Below are positions 14,882-23,377 of a DNA stretch of 51,968 nucleotides, one piece after another. Both the position numbers and the translations under genes were made by a program. The notes beneath the pieces are model-generated. The model made no database searches. It was not told where the DNA came from and was given only the letters and a program-made list of their open reading frames with translations. Source of the stretch: Planctomycetota bacterium (GTDB lineage: Bacteria; Planctomycetota; MHYJ01; WSZJ01); contig WSZJ01000003.1 in assembly GCA_009773755.1 (NCBI GenBank), forward strand, positions 1 through 51,968, in the 5' to 3' direction. Position 1 is the stretch's first letter, and each line of letters opens with the position of its first letter.

Positions 14882-17746
14882 TTACATCATCGCGATCGGG
14901 GAAACAGCCATGCGAACGCCGAGATTACGAAAGACGAACGATCTCTCATTTCCGCGGCGGATTGCGGCGCGGACGCGGTGAGCGGGGTCTCCCCAGGTCC
15001 CACCGCGAACACAGCACCACGTTGGGTACGGCGCCTCAGGCGCATTCGTGCACCACGTTTCCATGTTTCCCCCGAGATCCACGACGCCATAGGGCGATTC
15101 GTCCACCGGGAACGACCCCGGTGCACAGATCCTCGGCCCCCCGGGATGTGAAAGCGTGTTGTTCGCGAAGCTCGGGTCGTAGTCGTCCCCCCACGAGAAC
15201 ACTCGCGCGTCCACACCCCGCGCGGCTTTCTCCCATTCCTCCTCGTGCATCAGCCGGTATGCAAGGCCCTCTCGCGCCGATCGCCACGAGATTAAAGCCA
15301 CGGCGTCGAACCACGAAACCCCCATCACGGGCAGTTCGGCCGACGTCAGCCACACTCCCTTCTCAGATTCCGGTATCGGTTCAAAATGGCCGCCAACCTC
15401 GCGAAAAAACCGGACATCTCCTTCCCGCGGCTGGCGCTTTCGCGCTTCCTCCGCGCGACCCGACGCGCAGAGGTCGTTCAGGAACTCAAGGTACTCGCGC
15501 GCAATCACGGGAAACCGCGCGACGAACAGGTCCTCTGAGACCTTCGTCTCCTCAGGGCCGCCTCCGGCGTGCTCTCCTCCGAAGATGAATGGCCCGCCCG
15601 GCACGTAGCAGAAGCCCTTCGGGATCTCTTCCGGACGATAGAGGTTCACGTCCTGATTCCAGACGCCGCCGCGGTCGATGCGCACCGGCAGATATGTTTC
15701 GGCGAAGCCGTCCGCCTTCAGTGCGCAGCGGTAGGAGCCCTGCGGCAACTCAACTCCGGACAGCGGTGTCTTCCCGATGAGTTTTCTCTCGCCCGGTTGC
15801 AGGCGCAGGTCCCGCTCCTCGTAGCGGGCGATCCACACTTCGGTCCCCTGAACCTCATTCCTGGCACACCTCGCTGTGTGACCCCAACGGACGCCCTCCG
15901 GAAATGTCTTCATCGCAGGCACGGGTCGATCGGTGTCGGCGAGCGACAGCTCCGGCCGCGCCCGCCCGTCCCTCCAGGGGATCGTGAAGTCATCGCCGAA
16001 CTCGACACGCCACCCGGGATGCCGGATCGGCGCTAGGCATGCGCACCCGCAGGCGAACGTGCGGATCGAAAGTCCCCCCGGCGCGTCCAGCTTCGCCCCG
16101 TTGCGCCCGTCGCGGTCGTAGCGCTCCAGCGTGCGCCGGTTCAGCAGCATTTCTTTCCGGTCCCGACGCTTCTCCGCCTCAAGAAACCGATCCAGGTACT
16201 GCTCGCACGTCGCGTCCAGCGCTTCCGTCGAGTCCGCCTTGACCGTCAACGCCCGCCCGAATTCCGCCGACGCCGCCGCGAACGCCTCAATCCGCTCATC
16301 CTCCAGACGCTTCAATCGCGCCTGCGCTTCCCACAAGGGCCGCTTCTCCTCCGCCCGCTGGTGCGGCTTGATCTTCTCCGACCACTCCTCCACCACTTTT
16401 TCCTGCGCCACGATCTCGCCCTTCAGGTCGCTGAAGCGGGACATCAGCGCCCGTCCTTTCCCGACATGCTCGCGCGCTTCGCGTTCGGCGCGTTCCTGAG
16501 CTTTCGCGCCTTCCAGGAAGAGCTGAATTTCCCTGTGCATCTCGAGCGCGGATTGGAAGCGATCCTGTTTACTGGCGGCCATCGCGCGACGCCAGATCGC
16601 CTGGAGATCCGGGGGTATGGTCGCGGATTTCAGGACGTCGCCGCCGGGCCCACGGGAAGGAGGCGGCGATGCCGACTTACCTTGCGTATCGGGCCCGTAT
16701 TTCCACGGTACGGGAACCTGCCAGGTCAGAAGCGTGTAGAGGATTCCGCCGAGCGCATAGATGTCGCTCCTGTGATCGACCTCTTCCAGCTTTCCCGTGG
16801 CCTGTTCCGGCGACATGTAATTCGGAGTTCCCATGACGCTCCCCGCCAGCGTGATCTGCGTCGACAATCCGTCGTCGGAAGGCGTGGGCGAACCCGAGCC
16901 GCCGGAGTCGTTCAATTCCCCCGCGGCTTTCGCCAGCCCCCAGTCCATCACCAGCGTCTCCCCGAATTCGCCGATCATGACGTTGGCGGGTTTCAGGTCG
17001 CGATGCACGACGCCGCGGGAATGCGCGTAGGCGACGCCGAGGCAGATCGACTGGAAGATTCCGAGCAGCCTGGTCCGGGAGAACTCCCGAAGCGATTCCG
17101 CGTCGCCCGTCTGCAGTCCTTGCACCACCGCATGCAGGGTTCGGCCCCGGACGAGTTTCATGCAGATGAAGAGTTGCCTGACGACGCGGCCGTCCGTCGG
17201 ATCGCGGTGGTTCAGGAAGCCGAAGTCATAGACGGGGACGATGTTCGGGTGGTCCAGAAGCGCCGTCATCCGGGCTTCCCTGACAAACCGCTCCTCGAAC
17301 TCCGTGTCCGTGCTTCCGAGAATCAGCTTTACCGCAACCTCACGGCGCAGATCGCGGTCTTCCGCCGCGTACACGCATCCCAGGCCGCCCCGCCCCAGTT
17401 CAGCGCCGAGCCTATATCGTTCCTCCCGGGGAACAGGGACATAGAGATGGCGAGGGTTCGTCGCTGGAGGCATGGGAACTGTCTGCGGCATCGCGGGATA
17501 GCCTTCCGCAAGCCTCTGAGTCTTCCTGAGTCGCGAGACATCGGCAGGCCGGAGCCACTCGCGCTGGACAAGCCAGTCCAGCAGGGATGCTCCTCCGGCG
17601 TCCGCTCCGCGGATCGCCTCTTCCAGGCGCTCGGCCGTCAGCAGCCCCTCCTTGACCGCGAGCCGGGCGATGCTCTCCCGGTCTGCGGCACGGAGCTGTT
17701 CGAGAAGCGCACCCAGCGAATCCGGCTCCGATTCCCGCGAAGTCAT
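14882..17746 (-). CDS. Ser/Thr protein kinase with SUMF1/FGE-like C-terminal domain
   Basis: A 954-residue protein in three parts. Residues 10-80 are two short helical repeats (EGLLTAERLEEAIR, REWLRPADVSRL). Residues 110-415 are a Hanks-type kinase: LGRGGLGCVY, Lys140 in VAVKLIL, VHRDLKPANVM (Asp250), DWG in place of DFG (268-270), GTPNYMSPEQA. A helical, charged region follows (coiled coil around 410-540), then a PEGA-like strand segment (GSYRCALKADGFAETYLPV), then a formylglycine-generating-enzyme-like domain from about 690 to the end (KGFCYVPGGPFIFGG, VSWFDAVALISWRS, VDLGGNMETW, VRGGTWGD). The FGE domain lacks the RCxxR active cysteine, reading RAAIRRG, so it is probably a binding domain. 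No membrane helix is evident. The start overlaps the sigma-factor stop (ATGA), the usual planctomycete pairing. Confidence 0.92.
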   Translation of the reverse strand: MTSRESEPDSLGALLEQLRAADRESIARLAVKEGLLTAERLEEAIRGADAGGASLLDWLVQREWLRPADVSRLRKTQRLAEGYPAMPQTVPMPPATNPRHLYVPVPREERYRLGAELGRGGLGCVYAAEDRDLRREVAVKLILGSTDTEFEERFVREARMTALLDHPNIVPVYDFGFLNHRDPTDGRVVRQLFICMKLVRGRTLHAVVQGLQTGDAESLREFSRTRLLGIFQSICLGVAYAHSRGVVHRDLKPANVMIGEFGETLVMDWGLAKAAGELNDSGGSGSPTPSDDGLSTQITLAGSVMGTPNYMSPEQATGKLEEVDHRSDIYALGGILYTLLTWQVPVPWKYGPDTQGKSASPPPSRGPGGDVLKSATIPPDLQAIWRRAMAASKQDRFQSALEMHREIQLFLEGAKAQERAEREAREHVGKGRALMSRFSDLKGEIVAQEKVVEEWSEKIKPHQRAEEKRPLWEAQARLKRLEDERIEAFAAASAEFGRALTVKADSTEALDATCEQYLDRFLEAEKRRDRKEMLLNRRTLERYDRDGRNGAKLDAPGGLSIRTFACGCACLAPIRHPGWRVEFGDDFTIPWRDGRARPELSLADTDRPVPAMKTFPEGVRWGHTARCARNEVQGTEVWIARYEERDLRLQPGERKLIGKTPLSGVELPQGSYRCALKADGFAETYLPVRIDRGGVWNQDVNLYRPEEIPKGFCYVPGGPFIFGGEHAGGGPEETKVSEDLFVARFPVIAREYLEFLNDLCASGRAEEARKRQPREGDVRFFREVGGHFEPIPESEKGVWLTSAELPVMGVSWFDAVALISWRSAREGLAYRLMHEEEWEKAARGVDARVFSWGDDYDPSFANNTLSHPGGPRICAPGSFPVDESPYGVVDLGGNMETWCTNAPEAPYPTWCCVRGGTWGDPAHRVRAAIRRGNERSFVFRNLGVRMAVSPIAMM

Positions 17747-18480
17747 TCCGGATCTCCCAGGATTGACGCCAGCTCTTCGTGAATCCCGGCGTCGTCGACG
17801 ACGTATTTCCTGACAAGTTCGATCAGGGTGGCCCTCAACGCCTGGCGGGCCGCGTGAAGGTAGTTCGTGACCTGGATTTCGCTGATGCCCAGTTTCCTGG
17901 ACACGTCTCCGTAGGAGGGACGCTCCGCGGAGTCACCCATCGTGTACAGCCGCAGCACTTCGAAGTAGACGCTCTTCCCCGTCGCCTTCAGCCGGTTTTC
18001 AAGATCTGCGAGGCCCCGGTTGACCAGTTCGCGAGTCCACTCCCGGTCGAATTCCTCTTCCGGACCGGGGCCGGCCGCGGGCAATGTTCCCGCGATTTCC
18101 TCAGTCAGCGGCATGAGCGGTTGCCCTCCGCCCCGCTTGAGCCTTCCGGCGTCCCGTCGGGCCGTTCCGAGGAAGCTCTTGAGGCACCGCTTCAGGTAGC
18201 CGCGAAAATTGCCTTTCTCCCTGTCGAAGCGGCCCAGCAGTTGTTGCTCCTGCACGTGGACCAGAAACTCCTGGGTCAGGTCCTTCGCATCCGCGTCGGA
18301 CCGGTTCCAGGAGCGACGAAGGTAGAGGTAGATGGGTTTCCAGAACGCCGCCGCCATGAGCTCGAGATGTCGCTGCGCCCGTGCCTCGCGGTCGTCGCCG
18401 GAGTGAAATTCCGCCCAAATCGATGTCTGGGGGAACTCCGACGCACCGCCGCCCATCGACGTATTGGCGCCTTTGGACAT
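17743..18480 (-). CDS. ECF-like RNA polymerase sigma factor (kinase-associated)
   Basis: A 245-residue sigma-70 family factor of the long ECF kind found beside Ser/Thr kinases in Planctomycetota. Region 2 is recognisable at residues 45-110 (FWKPIYLYLRRSW, ADAKDLTQEFLVH, RFDREKGNFRGYLKRCLKSF), and region 4 near the end (PSYGDVSRKLGISEIQVTNYLH). There is no anti-sigma gene; the overlapping kinase (four-base overlap) presumably controls it by phosphorylation, as proposed for this group. The N-terminal 20 residues are variable. The gap to the divergent lipoprotein gene (18481-18664) must hold both promoters, but I see no convincing boxes there. Confidence 0.9.
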   Translation of the reverse strand: MSKGANTSMGGGASEFPQTSIWAEFHSGDDREARAQRHLELMAAAFWKPIYLYLRRSWNRSDADAKDLTQEFLVHVQEQQLLGRFDREKGNFRGYLKRCLKSFLGTARRDAGRLKRGGGQPLMPLTEEIAGTLPAAGPGPEEEFDREWTRELVNRGLADLENRLKATGKSVYFEVLRLYTMGDSAERPSYGDVSRKLGISEIQVTNYLHAARQALRATLIELVRKYVVDDAGIHEELASILGDPE

Positions 18481-18664
18481 GCGCCGGCAAGTTTACCCCA
18501 ACGCTCCCGGTCAACGGCGATTCGGGGAAGCGCGGAATTTCCGGAATTCTCCAAAGAAAATCGTCCCGGCGGTCTACCAGGTCCTCGTGGGGAGAGTTCC
18601 AAGTCCCCGAGGGGCACAGCAGCTCGCCAGACCCTGACCTGCATCTAAAACGGAGGAGATTCGA

Positions 18665-19186
18665 ATGACCATCGACTCGTTTCGCCGCCTTGCCTTCCGC
18701 GCCGTCCTGGGCGCAGTCCTCCTCGCCGGCGCTTCCGGCTGCCGGTCGCTTCACGCCGATCACGACGAGTGGAGCAAGGAAGAAGCGCTGGACCAGCTGC
18801 GCGGCCACTACCCGGAGATCATCGAGGTCGGGGACGACAGCATCAGCGTGCCCAACTGGGTGCAGGGAGGACGCAAGCCGCTGGTCATCAAGTACGCGGA
18901 CATCGTCGATGTGCAGGTCAAGCCGCAGGCGAAGGCTTTCGTTCTGTGGCCGATTACGGCGACGCTCTACGGACCGTTCCTCTACGACATGTCCGTCACG
19001 CTCAAGAATGGCTGGACCGTGCCGATCATCCGGAAGTGCCGCTGGGCCACGGGCTTCACACCCATGGGCTACTTCCCGAACGTGCTGGTCTTCGGGTACG
19101 AGCCCGGTTACGCGCTCGACTGGCTGAGGCAAGACGCGCAGGGCTGGCCCAAGGGCGACGGGTCAACGAAGGAGGCGTCGAGGTAA
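18665..19186 (+). CDS. Putative lipoprotein
   Basis: A 173-residue protein with a lipoprotein signal (AVLLAGASGC, lipobox cysteine at residue 26), followed by a mature part of about 147 residues. The mature part begins with a helical acidic segment (HDEWSKEEALDQL) and then beta-rich sequence with a hydrophobic stretch FVLWPITATLYGPFLYDMSV that may be a strand hairpin or a membrane-associated segment. AGGAG six to eight bases before ATG 18665 is a good ribosome site. No family is recognised. It is divergent from the sigma/kinase pair. Confidence 0.78.
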   Translation: MTIDSFRRLAFRAVLGAVLLAGASGCRSLHADHDEWSKEEALDQLRGHYPEIIEVGDDSISVPNWVQGGRKPLVIKYADIVDVQVKPQAKAFVLWPITATLYGPFLYDMSVTLKNGWTVPIIRKCRWATGFTPMGYFPNVLVFGYEPGYALDWLRQDAQGWPKGDGSTKEASR

Positions 19187-19265
19187 GCGTACGGTGATTG
19201 CGGTTGGTCTTGAACTTTGCGGCCGCATGCGCGATCAAGACTCAACCTGTTGCCCTGGAGCACCC

Positions 19266-20154
19266 ATGGCCTTCTTCGGCGTCACCATCGAGACCATCCG
19301 CGACGTCTGTCCGATTCCGGACGCCGACCGGATCGAGCTCGCCACGCTGGCGGGGAAGGAATTCCAGTTCATCACCGCGAAGGGCGCCTTCCGGCCCGGC
19401 GACCGATGCGTGTACTTTCCCGTGGATTCGCTCCTGCCGGCGCCGCTGGCCGAACGACTGGGCGTTGCGGGAAAACTCGCGGGGCGCGACCGCAATCGCG
19501 TGAAGACCGTCCGGCTCCGTGGACAGATCAGCCAGGGAATCGTCGCCACGCTGGACCTCGTGCCGGAGGGACTGCGCGAGGCGGGTCCTGAAGCGTTTAC
19601 GGCACACTTCGGCGTCGCGAAGTACGAGCCGCCCGAGGAAATCGTGACGGGCGCCATCCTGCGGCCGCTTCCGGACGGAACTTCGGTCTACGACATCGAA
19701 GGGGCCGACCGGTTTGTCGAGATGGCGGAGGCCCTCATGGACCTTCCGGTCCTGGTGACGGAAAAGCTCGAGGGCTCGAATTTCTCGGTGCTGGTCGAGG
19801 CTGACGGGAGCGTCCAGGTCTGCCAGCGCTCCGCCGTCATTGTTCCGGTCGAGGGTGAACAGCACACTTTTCACAAGGTGGCGCATCGCTCCCGCATCGT
19901 CGACTTCGCGCGGTCCGTCGCCGCAGCGCGACCCGGCCGCCGCAGCCGTGCCCGTCCTGTCCCGCGGAGTCACCCTGCGTTCGTTCCTCGCCGGACGAAC
20001 ACTTAAGGAAGTGTCCAATGGCCGGTCCCTGCTTTTCGATGCGCCGCGGGAAGGCCTCGTCGTCCGCCCGATGGAGGAAAGACAGGTGCCCGGTTTCGGC
20101 CGGCTCGTCGTCAAGCAGCGCAGCCCCGAGTATCTCGCGGGGACCGAGCGGTAG
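19266..20154 (+). pseudogene. RNA ligase (DraRnl / Rnl5-type), internally deleted and frameshifted
   Basis: The first part (19266 to about 19930) encodes the N-terminal OB-like domain (MAFFGVTIETIRDV, GDRCVYFPVDSLLP, RLRGQISQGIV) and the start of the nucleotidyltransferase with the adenylated lysine motif VTEKLEGSNFSV. It then shifts into a run of Arg/Pro (ARPGRRSRARPVP) that ends at 20006. In the +1 frame, from about 19945 to the stop at 20154, the family resumes: LSRGVTLRSFLAG, motif IV REGLVVRP and motif V GRLVVKQRSPEYL. Together the pieces would be about 290 residues, against about 340 in the Deinococcus prototype. The missing part is the segment with motifs III/IIIa. A deletion of about 50 codons plus a frameshift explains this. 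As it stands no active ligase would be made. Confidence 0.75.
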
Positions 20155-20289
20155 TCGGACGCCGCGACTTCACGAGGTTTCGCCCGGCTTGTCGCCTACG
20201 CCTTGACGTCCGGCCTGCCCAGAACGGCGGAGAGGAGCAGCCAGAATGGAGCTTGAAGCGGTCTATGGCACGGATCTACGATCGGGAAC

Positions 20290-20814
20290 ATGAAGCGCTC
20301 GCCCAGCACAGGTCCCTCCTGTAGTCGCGGAAAATCCGCTGGAAATCGAGTAGCTGTTTCCGGGCTCTCAGGTCAGGAGAGCGACGACCGCCCTGAGGTC
20401 CTGCTCCTCTTTTCGAATCTGAAGTCCTCGCTGCCCGCTCTTTCCAAGCTTCTCGACAATTGCAGCAGTCACTGGGACTACGAAGATCCTGTCTATCGTT
20501 TCTACCACCAGAGCTACAAGGTCTACTTCGTCCAGGAAGCCACCCTCAGAATCGTGGCCGCCCTCCAGGCGCTCGCCCCCGATCGGAAGCTCAACTCATG
20601 GTTTCTGCAGATCGTGAAAGACGGCACCGGGAAGGAGTTCGGGCCCGACCACAATCAGAAGTGGCTTGAGGTTGTGCGCCCCATCGTCGAGGCTTTCTTT
20701 CACGCGCGATTCATGCTCGAGATGGCGGTGCGGTACGGGCAAACGCTGAAGACGCCGCCGCGGATGCTTCCGAGCGGCTGGGCCGCGCTCCTGTACCTGT
20801 TTGATCTCCGTTGA
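20290..20814 (+). CDS. Conserved protein of unknown function, paralogue A
   Basis: A 174-residue protein with no signal peptide or membrane helix. The conserved part starts at DDRPEV and includes FSNLKSSLPAL, DPVYRFYHQSYKVY, TLRIVAALQALAP, NSWFLQIVKDGTGKEF, EAFFHARFMLEM and LPSGWAALLYLFDLR at the C-terminus. It is about 80% identical by hand alignment to the gene at 23378-23860, with the same start context and end; only the first 30 or so residues differ. The aromatic and acidic pattern suggests an all-helical protein, but I cannot name a function. It is followed by the MNT-HEPN pair. Confidence 0.8.
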   Translation: MKRSPSTGPSCSRGKSAGNRVAVSGLSGQESDDRPEVLLLFSNLKSSLPALSKLLDNCSSHWDYEDPVYRFYHQSYKVYFVQEATLRIVAALQALAPDRKLNSWFLQIVKDGTGKEFGPDHNQKWLEVVRPIVEAFFHARFMLEMAVRYGQTLKTPPRMLPSGWAALLYLFDLR

Positions 20815-20840
20815 GTCGTTGACGATCCCTGGTCCCGCGC

Positions 20841-20879
20841 TGGACGCTCGTACTCGTTCTGTGTACACTTGTACTCATA
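20841..20879 (+). promoter_or_regulatory. Likely promoter/operator of the MNT-HEPN pair
   Basis: TGGACG (20841-20846) and TACACT (20864-20869) are spaced by 17 bases. Within this window GTACTC occurs twice (20850-20855, 20871-20876) on either side of the palindrome GTGTACAC (20861-20868). The ATG of the nucleotidyltransferase (20880) is about ten bases from the -10 box and has no ribosome-binding site, which fits a leaderless transcript. The winged-helix domain of that protein could bind the repeats and autoregulate. Confidence 0.5.
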
Positions 20880-21587
20880 ATGAGAACTATCCAACCGCGG
20901 CTTCCCGCCGGTGCTGCCGAAGCCCTCTTCGGCCTGACCCGGCGCCGCGTCCTTGCCTGGCTCCTGCTTCACCCGGACGAATCCTTCTACCTCAGGCAGG
21001 TCGCTCGGCTCGCGGGCGCCTCGCTCGGCGCCGTACAGCGCGAACTCCGCACGTTGTCGGGAGCAGGTCTCCTGCAACGCACGGTGCAGGGACGGCAGGT
21101 CTACTTCCAGGCGGACAAACGCTCGCCGATCTACGCGGAGATGCATTCCCTCTTCGTCAAGACGGCCGGCGTCGTCGACGTCCTGCGGTCGTCGCTCGCA
21201 GGCCTCTCCTCCCGGATCCGCGCCGCCTTCGTTTTCGGTTCCGCGGCCCGGGGGGGCTTGCGTCCGGAAAGCGACATTGATCTCATGGTGGTCGGCGACG
21301 CGGGATTCGGGGACGTCGTCGGAGCACTCGTGAAGGCGCAGGAGATCATCGGAAGAGAGGTCAATCCGACGGTCTACCCGCCGGCCGAATTCAAGTCGAA
21401 GATCCGGGACGGGCACCATTTCCTGACCTCGGTCCTCACTGAACCCATGGTTTTTGTCATCGGAGATGCCGGTGAGCTTGAAAGACTGGGAGCGGAACTC
21501 CTGGCTGACCGCCCACAAGACCAGCTCGGCAGAAATCCGCGATCTCCTGGCCGTCGTCAAACGCGACCTCACGGACTGCGCCGCTGA
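20880..21587 (+). CDS. Winged-helix nucleotidyltransferase (MNT-type antitoxin-like)
   Basis: A 235-residue protein. Residues 18-80 form a winged helix-turn-helix of the ArsR/MarR kind (RRRVLAWLLLHPDESFYLRQ, LAGASLGAVQRELRTLSGAG). Residues 112-170 are a minimal nucleotidyltransferase domain with FVFGSAARGGLRPESDIDLM: the GS pair is 120-121 and the metal-binding aspartates are 132 and 134. MNT proteins partner with HEPN proteins in toxin-antitoxin modules; the MNT may adenylylate the HEPN toxin. The last 20 or so residues (DQLGRNPRSPGRRQTRPHGLRR) are in the region overlapping the HEPN gene and look like read-through rather than a conserved domain. Confidence 0.85.
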   Translation: MRTIQPRLPAGAAEALFGLTRRRVLAWLLLHPDESFYLRQVARLAGASLGAVQRELRTLSGAGLLQRTVQGRQVYFQADKRSPIYAEMHSLFVKTAGVVDVLRSSLAGLSSRIRAAFVFGSAARGGLRPESDIDLMVVGDAGFGDVVGALVKAQEIIGREVNPTVYPPAEFKSKIRDGHHFLTSVLTEPMVFVIGDAGELERLGAELLADRPQDQLGRNPRSPGRRQTRPHGLRR

Positions 21588-21915
21588 AAAGCTGAGCGCA
21601 GACTGGAGCATGAACATCGCCTACAACGCCGCGCTGCAGGCCGCGAGCGCAGCCTTGGCCGCTTCCGGATACCGCGCGACGCGCGACCAGCACCACTTCA
21701 GGATCATCCAGTCGCTTGGCGAGACCGTCGGCGCCGATCCGAAGGACATCGCGGTGTTTGATGCCTTTCGCAAGAAGCGCAACTCCGCAGGTTATGAGCG
21801 CGCGGGGCTCGTCTCGGACGCCGATGCGAAGGCGATGCGCGAACTCGCGGTGCGGGTACAGGGTGTGGTCCTGGAATGGCTGAAGAAGAACCATGGCCAC
21901 CTGATGAAGTCGTAG
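21472..21915 (+). CDS. HEPN-domain protein (partner of the MNT gene)
   Basis: A 147-residue all-helical protein: SLKDWERNSWLTAHKTSSAE, then helices AEIRDLLAVVKRDLTDC and SMNIAYNAALQAASAALAASG, and near the end KKRNSAGYERAGLVSDADA, where HEPN RNases have an Rx4-6H motif. Here the loop reads RNSAGYE, with Tyr in place of the usual histidine, as in SAV_6107-type HEPN proteins that may lack nuclease activity or use another residue. I place the start at GTG 21472, six bases after GGAG; ATG 21466 is too close to it. The gene overlaps the MNT frame by about 115 bases, so the two are tightly coupled. Confidence 0.8.
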   Translation: MSLKDWERNSWLTAHKTSSAEIRDLLAVVKRDLTDCAAEKLSADWSMNIAYNAALQAASAALAASGYRATRDQHHFRIIQSLGETVGADPKDIAVFDAFRKKRNSAGYERAGLVSDADAKAMRELAVRVQGVVLEWLKKNHGHLMKS

Positions 21916-21928
21916 CACGTTCTCACCA

Positions 21929-22543
21929 TTACGACTCAGGTGTTTTGGATTCGGGCCCAGCACCCGGTTTTGTATACCGGGCAATCAATTGTTCATGAAT
22001 TCGCGACAACGACCACGTCGGGATGGCGCTCTGGCTGGAAGTGCCACCGTGAGTAACCGCGAGCGTGAACGGATGCGCCCAGAGCCAGCGATCCTCGAAC
22101 CCAACGGGGAACATGACGCTCGCCGCAAGGTTCGCGGGTGTGTCGCCTCTGCGCGGGTTGACCAACGCGAAATGGGCTCCGACCTTGTCTCTCCACTCCT
22201 TCACCGAAGGGATGACTCTCTTGACGTACGACAATGCGGCTTCCGAATCTCCGTCCTTCGCGAGCCAGCCGATCAGCCGCACATAATTGCAAGCGGAGGC
22301 CGCATACCAATGAAATGCGCAAGCAACAAGCCCCATTGGAATGCCGCGAAGTTGTGGCGCGTTCCCTATCAAGCTCACCTGGTGGTGCTTGGCGTCAACC
22401 CGCTGGCAGATCTCTGCTTCGGTGGCTTGAACCTGCCGGTTCAGAAACTCGAGCCCCTGCCAGAGATAGCCCAGGCTCCCAATTTCATTCTGATGGCCTT
22501 CACTGCTTTCTAGCCGAAGCTGTTCGGAATGATCAAGGATCAT
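21929..22543 (-). CDS. Hypothetical protein
   Basis: A 204-residue protein with no family I recognise. The middle is hydrophobic and aromatic (MGLVACAFHWYAASACNYVR), followed by AKDGDSEAALSYVKRVIPSVKEWRDKV, which looks helical, and a Pro/Trp-rich C-terminus. A signal peptide is absent, so the hydrophobic stretch is more likely a buried helix than a secretion signal. Start ATG 22543 is chosen because the sequence upstream in frame is low-complexity Arg/Pro text that belongs to an antisense reading of the next gene. It is convergent with the HEPN gene, 13 bases apart, and less GC-rich than its neighbours, which fits recent acquisition. Confidence 0.65.
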   Translation of the reverse strand: MILDHSEQLRLESSEGHQNEIGSLGYLWQGLEFLNRQVQATEAEICQRVDAKHHQVSLIGNAPQLRGIPMGLVACAFHWYAASACNYVRLIGWLAKDGDSEAALSYVKRVIPSVKEWRDKVGAHFALVNPRRGDTPANLAASVMFPVGFEDRWLWAHPFTLAVTHGGTSSQSAIPTWSLSRIHEQLIARYTKPGAGPESKTPES

Positions 22544-22554
22544 GCTGGAATTGC

Positions 22555-23199
22555 TCAGGCCGGCCGCGCGAAGCAGACGATCTCGTGCTTCTCGCGGTGG
22601 TTCGTCCAGAAGTCCTTCCCGTCGAACGCGAGGCCCCGCGCCGGGAAGGGGATGCGCGCCAGGTCCGCCGTCGCGCCCGTCGCCGGGTCGATGCGCGTCA
22701 GCAGGTAGTCGTTCGATTCTTCGACGTCCGTCGAAACCACGTGGATCACGCCGTTCACGATCACTTGCCCGCAGATCTGGTGGGGCACGTCGTGTGAGCG
22801 GAGGATGGTCCCATCGGCCCCGAGGGCGAGGACCCGCTGCCGGTGCCACTGGTTGAGGTGCAAGTGCTTCCCGTCCCATCCGAGCTGGGAGCCCGTGGAA
22901 GAGGGGCAGTGCTGCGCGAATGCCATGTCGAATCCGGTGGCGGGCACGAATCTCCGGATGAAGCGGTCGTCATCCTCGCCCTCCCCGCAGACGACCCGGA
23001 GTTCAGCGCCGATGCTCGTCAAACCCCACGGCTTCCCGGGCGCCGCCCAGTCCCGGCGCACCTTCCACGCCGCGTGGTCGATCTCGTAGAGGCGGCTGGT
23101 CTCGATCGAGCCCATCCAGAGCGTGGGCCCGTCGAAGACGAGGCACTGCGGGCGCGGCGCGGGGGAAGCGAGGCGGCGGAGTTCGGTGATATCTTTCAT
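22555..23199 (-). CDS. Beta-propeller protein of unknown function
   Basis: A 214-residue protein made of repeated strand units of the kind seen in SMP-30/YncE/quinoprotein propellers: CLVFDGPTLWMGSIETSRLYEID, PWGLTSIGAELRVVCGE, QLGWDGKHLHLNQWHRQRV, VIVNGVIHVVSTDVEE, GLAFDGKDFWTNHREKHEIV (repeats of about 45 residues). No signal peptide, so it is cytoplasmic. The catalytic role, if any, cannot be read from the sequence. It is 11 bases from the hypothetical gene on the same strand and divergent from paralogue B. Confidence 0.7.
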   Translation of the reverse strand: MKDITELRRLASPAPRPQCLVFDGPTLWMGSIETSRLYEIDHAAWKVRRDWAAPGKPWGLTSIGAELRVVCGEGEDDDRFIRRFVPATGFDMAFAQHCPSSTGSQLGWDGKHLHLNQWHRQRVLALGADGTILRSHDVPHQICGQVIVNGVIHVVSTDVEESNDYLLTRIDPATGATADLARIPFPARGLAFDGKDFWTNHREKHEIVCFARPA

Positions 23200-23377
23200 A
23201 TGAGGCTCGACATCTTAGCCTTGAGTGCCTTGCCGACAATCTTGTCTGAAGCGGCTCCCATACTGACGCAGACACAGATCGAGACGAATTCCGAGGTGGC
23301 TCCGCGACTCACGGAAGGGTACGTCGACGGGGCACGGGACTTGAACGTCGCTCTATGGTGAACATACGATCTCCTGC

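Noticed and set aside
12798-14981. Open frame of 727 codons on the plus strand
   Set aside because: Antisense to the lipoprotein and PepC-type peptidase, whose motifs are clear on the minus strand.
20155-20289. tRNA or attachment site beside the island
   Set aside because: I looked for cloverleaf arms and direct repeats in this gap and saw none.
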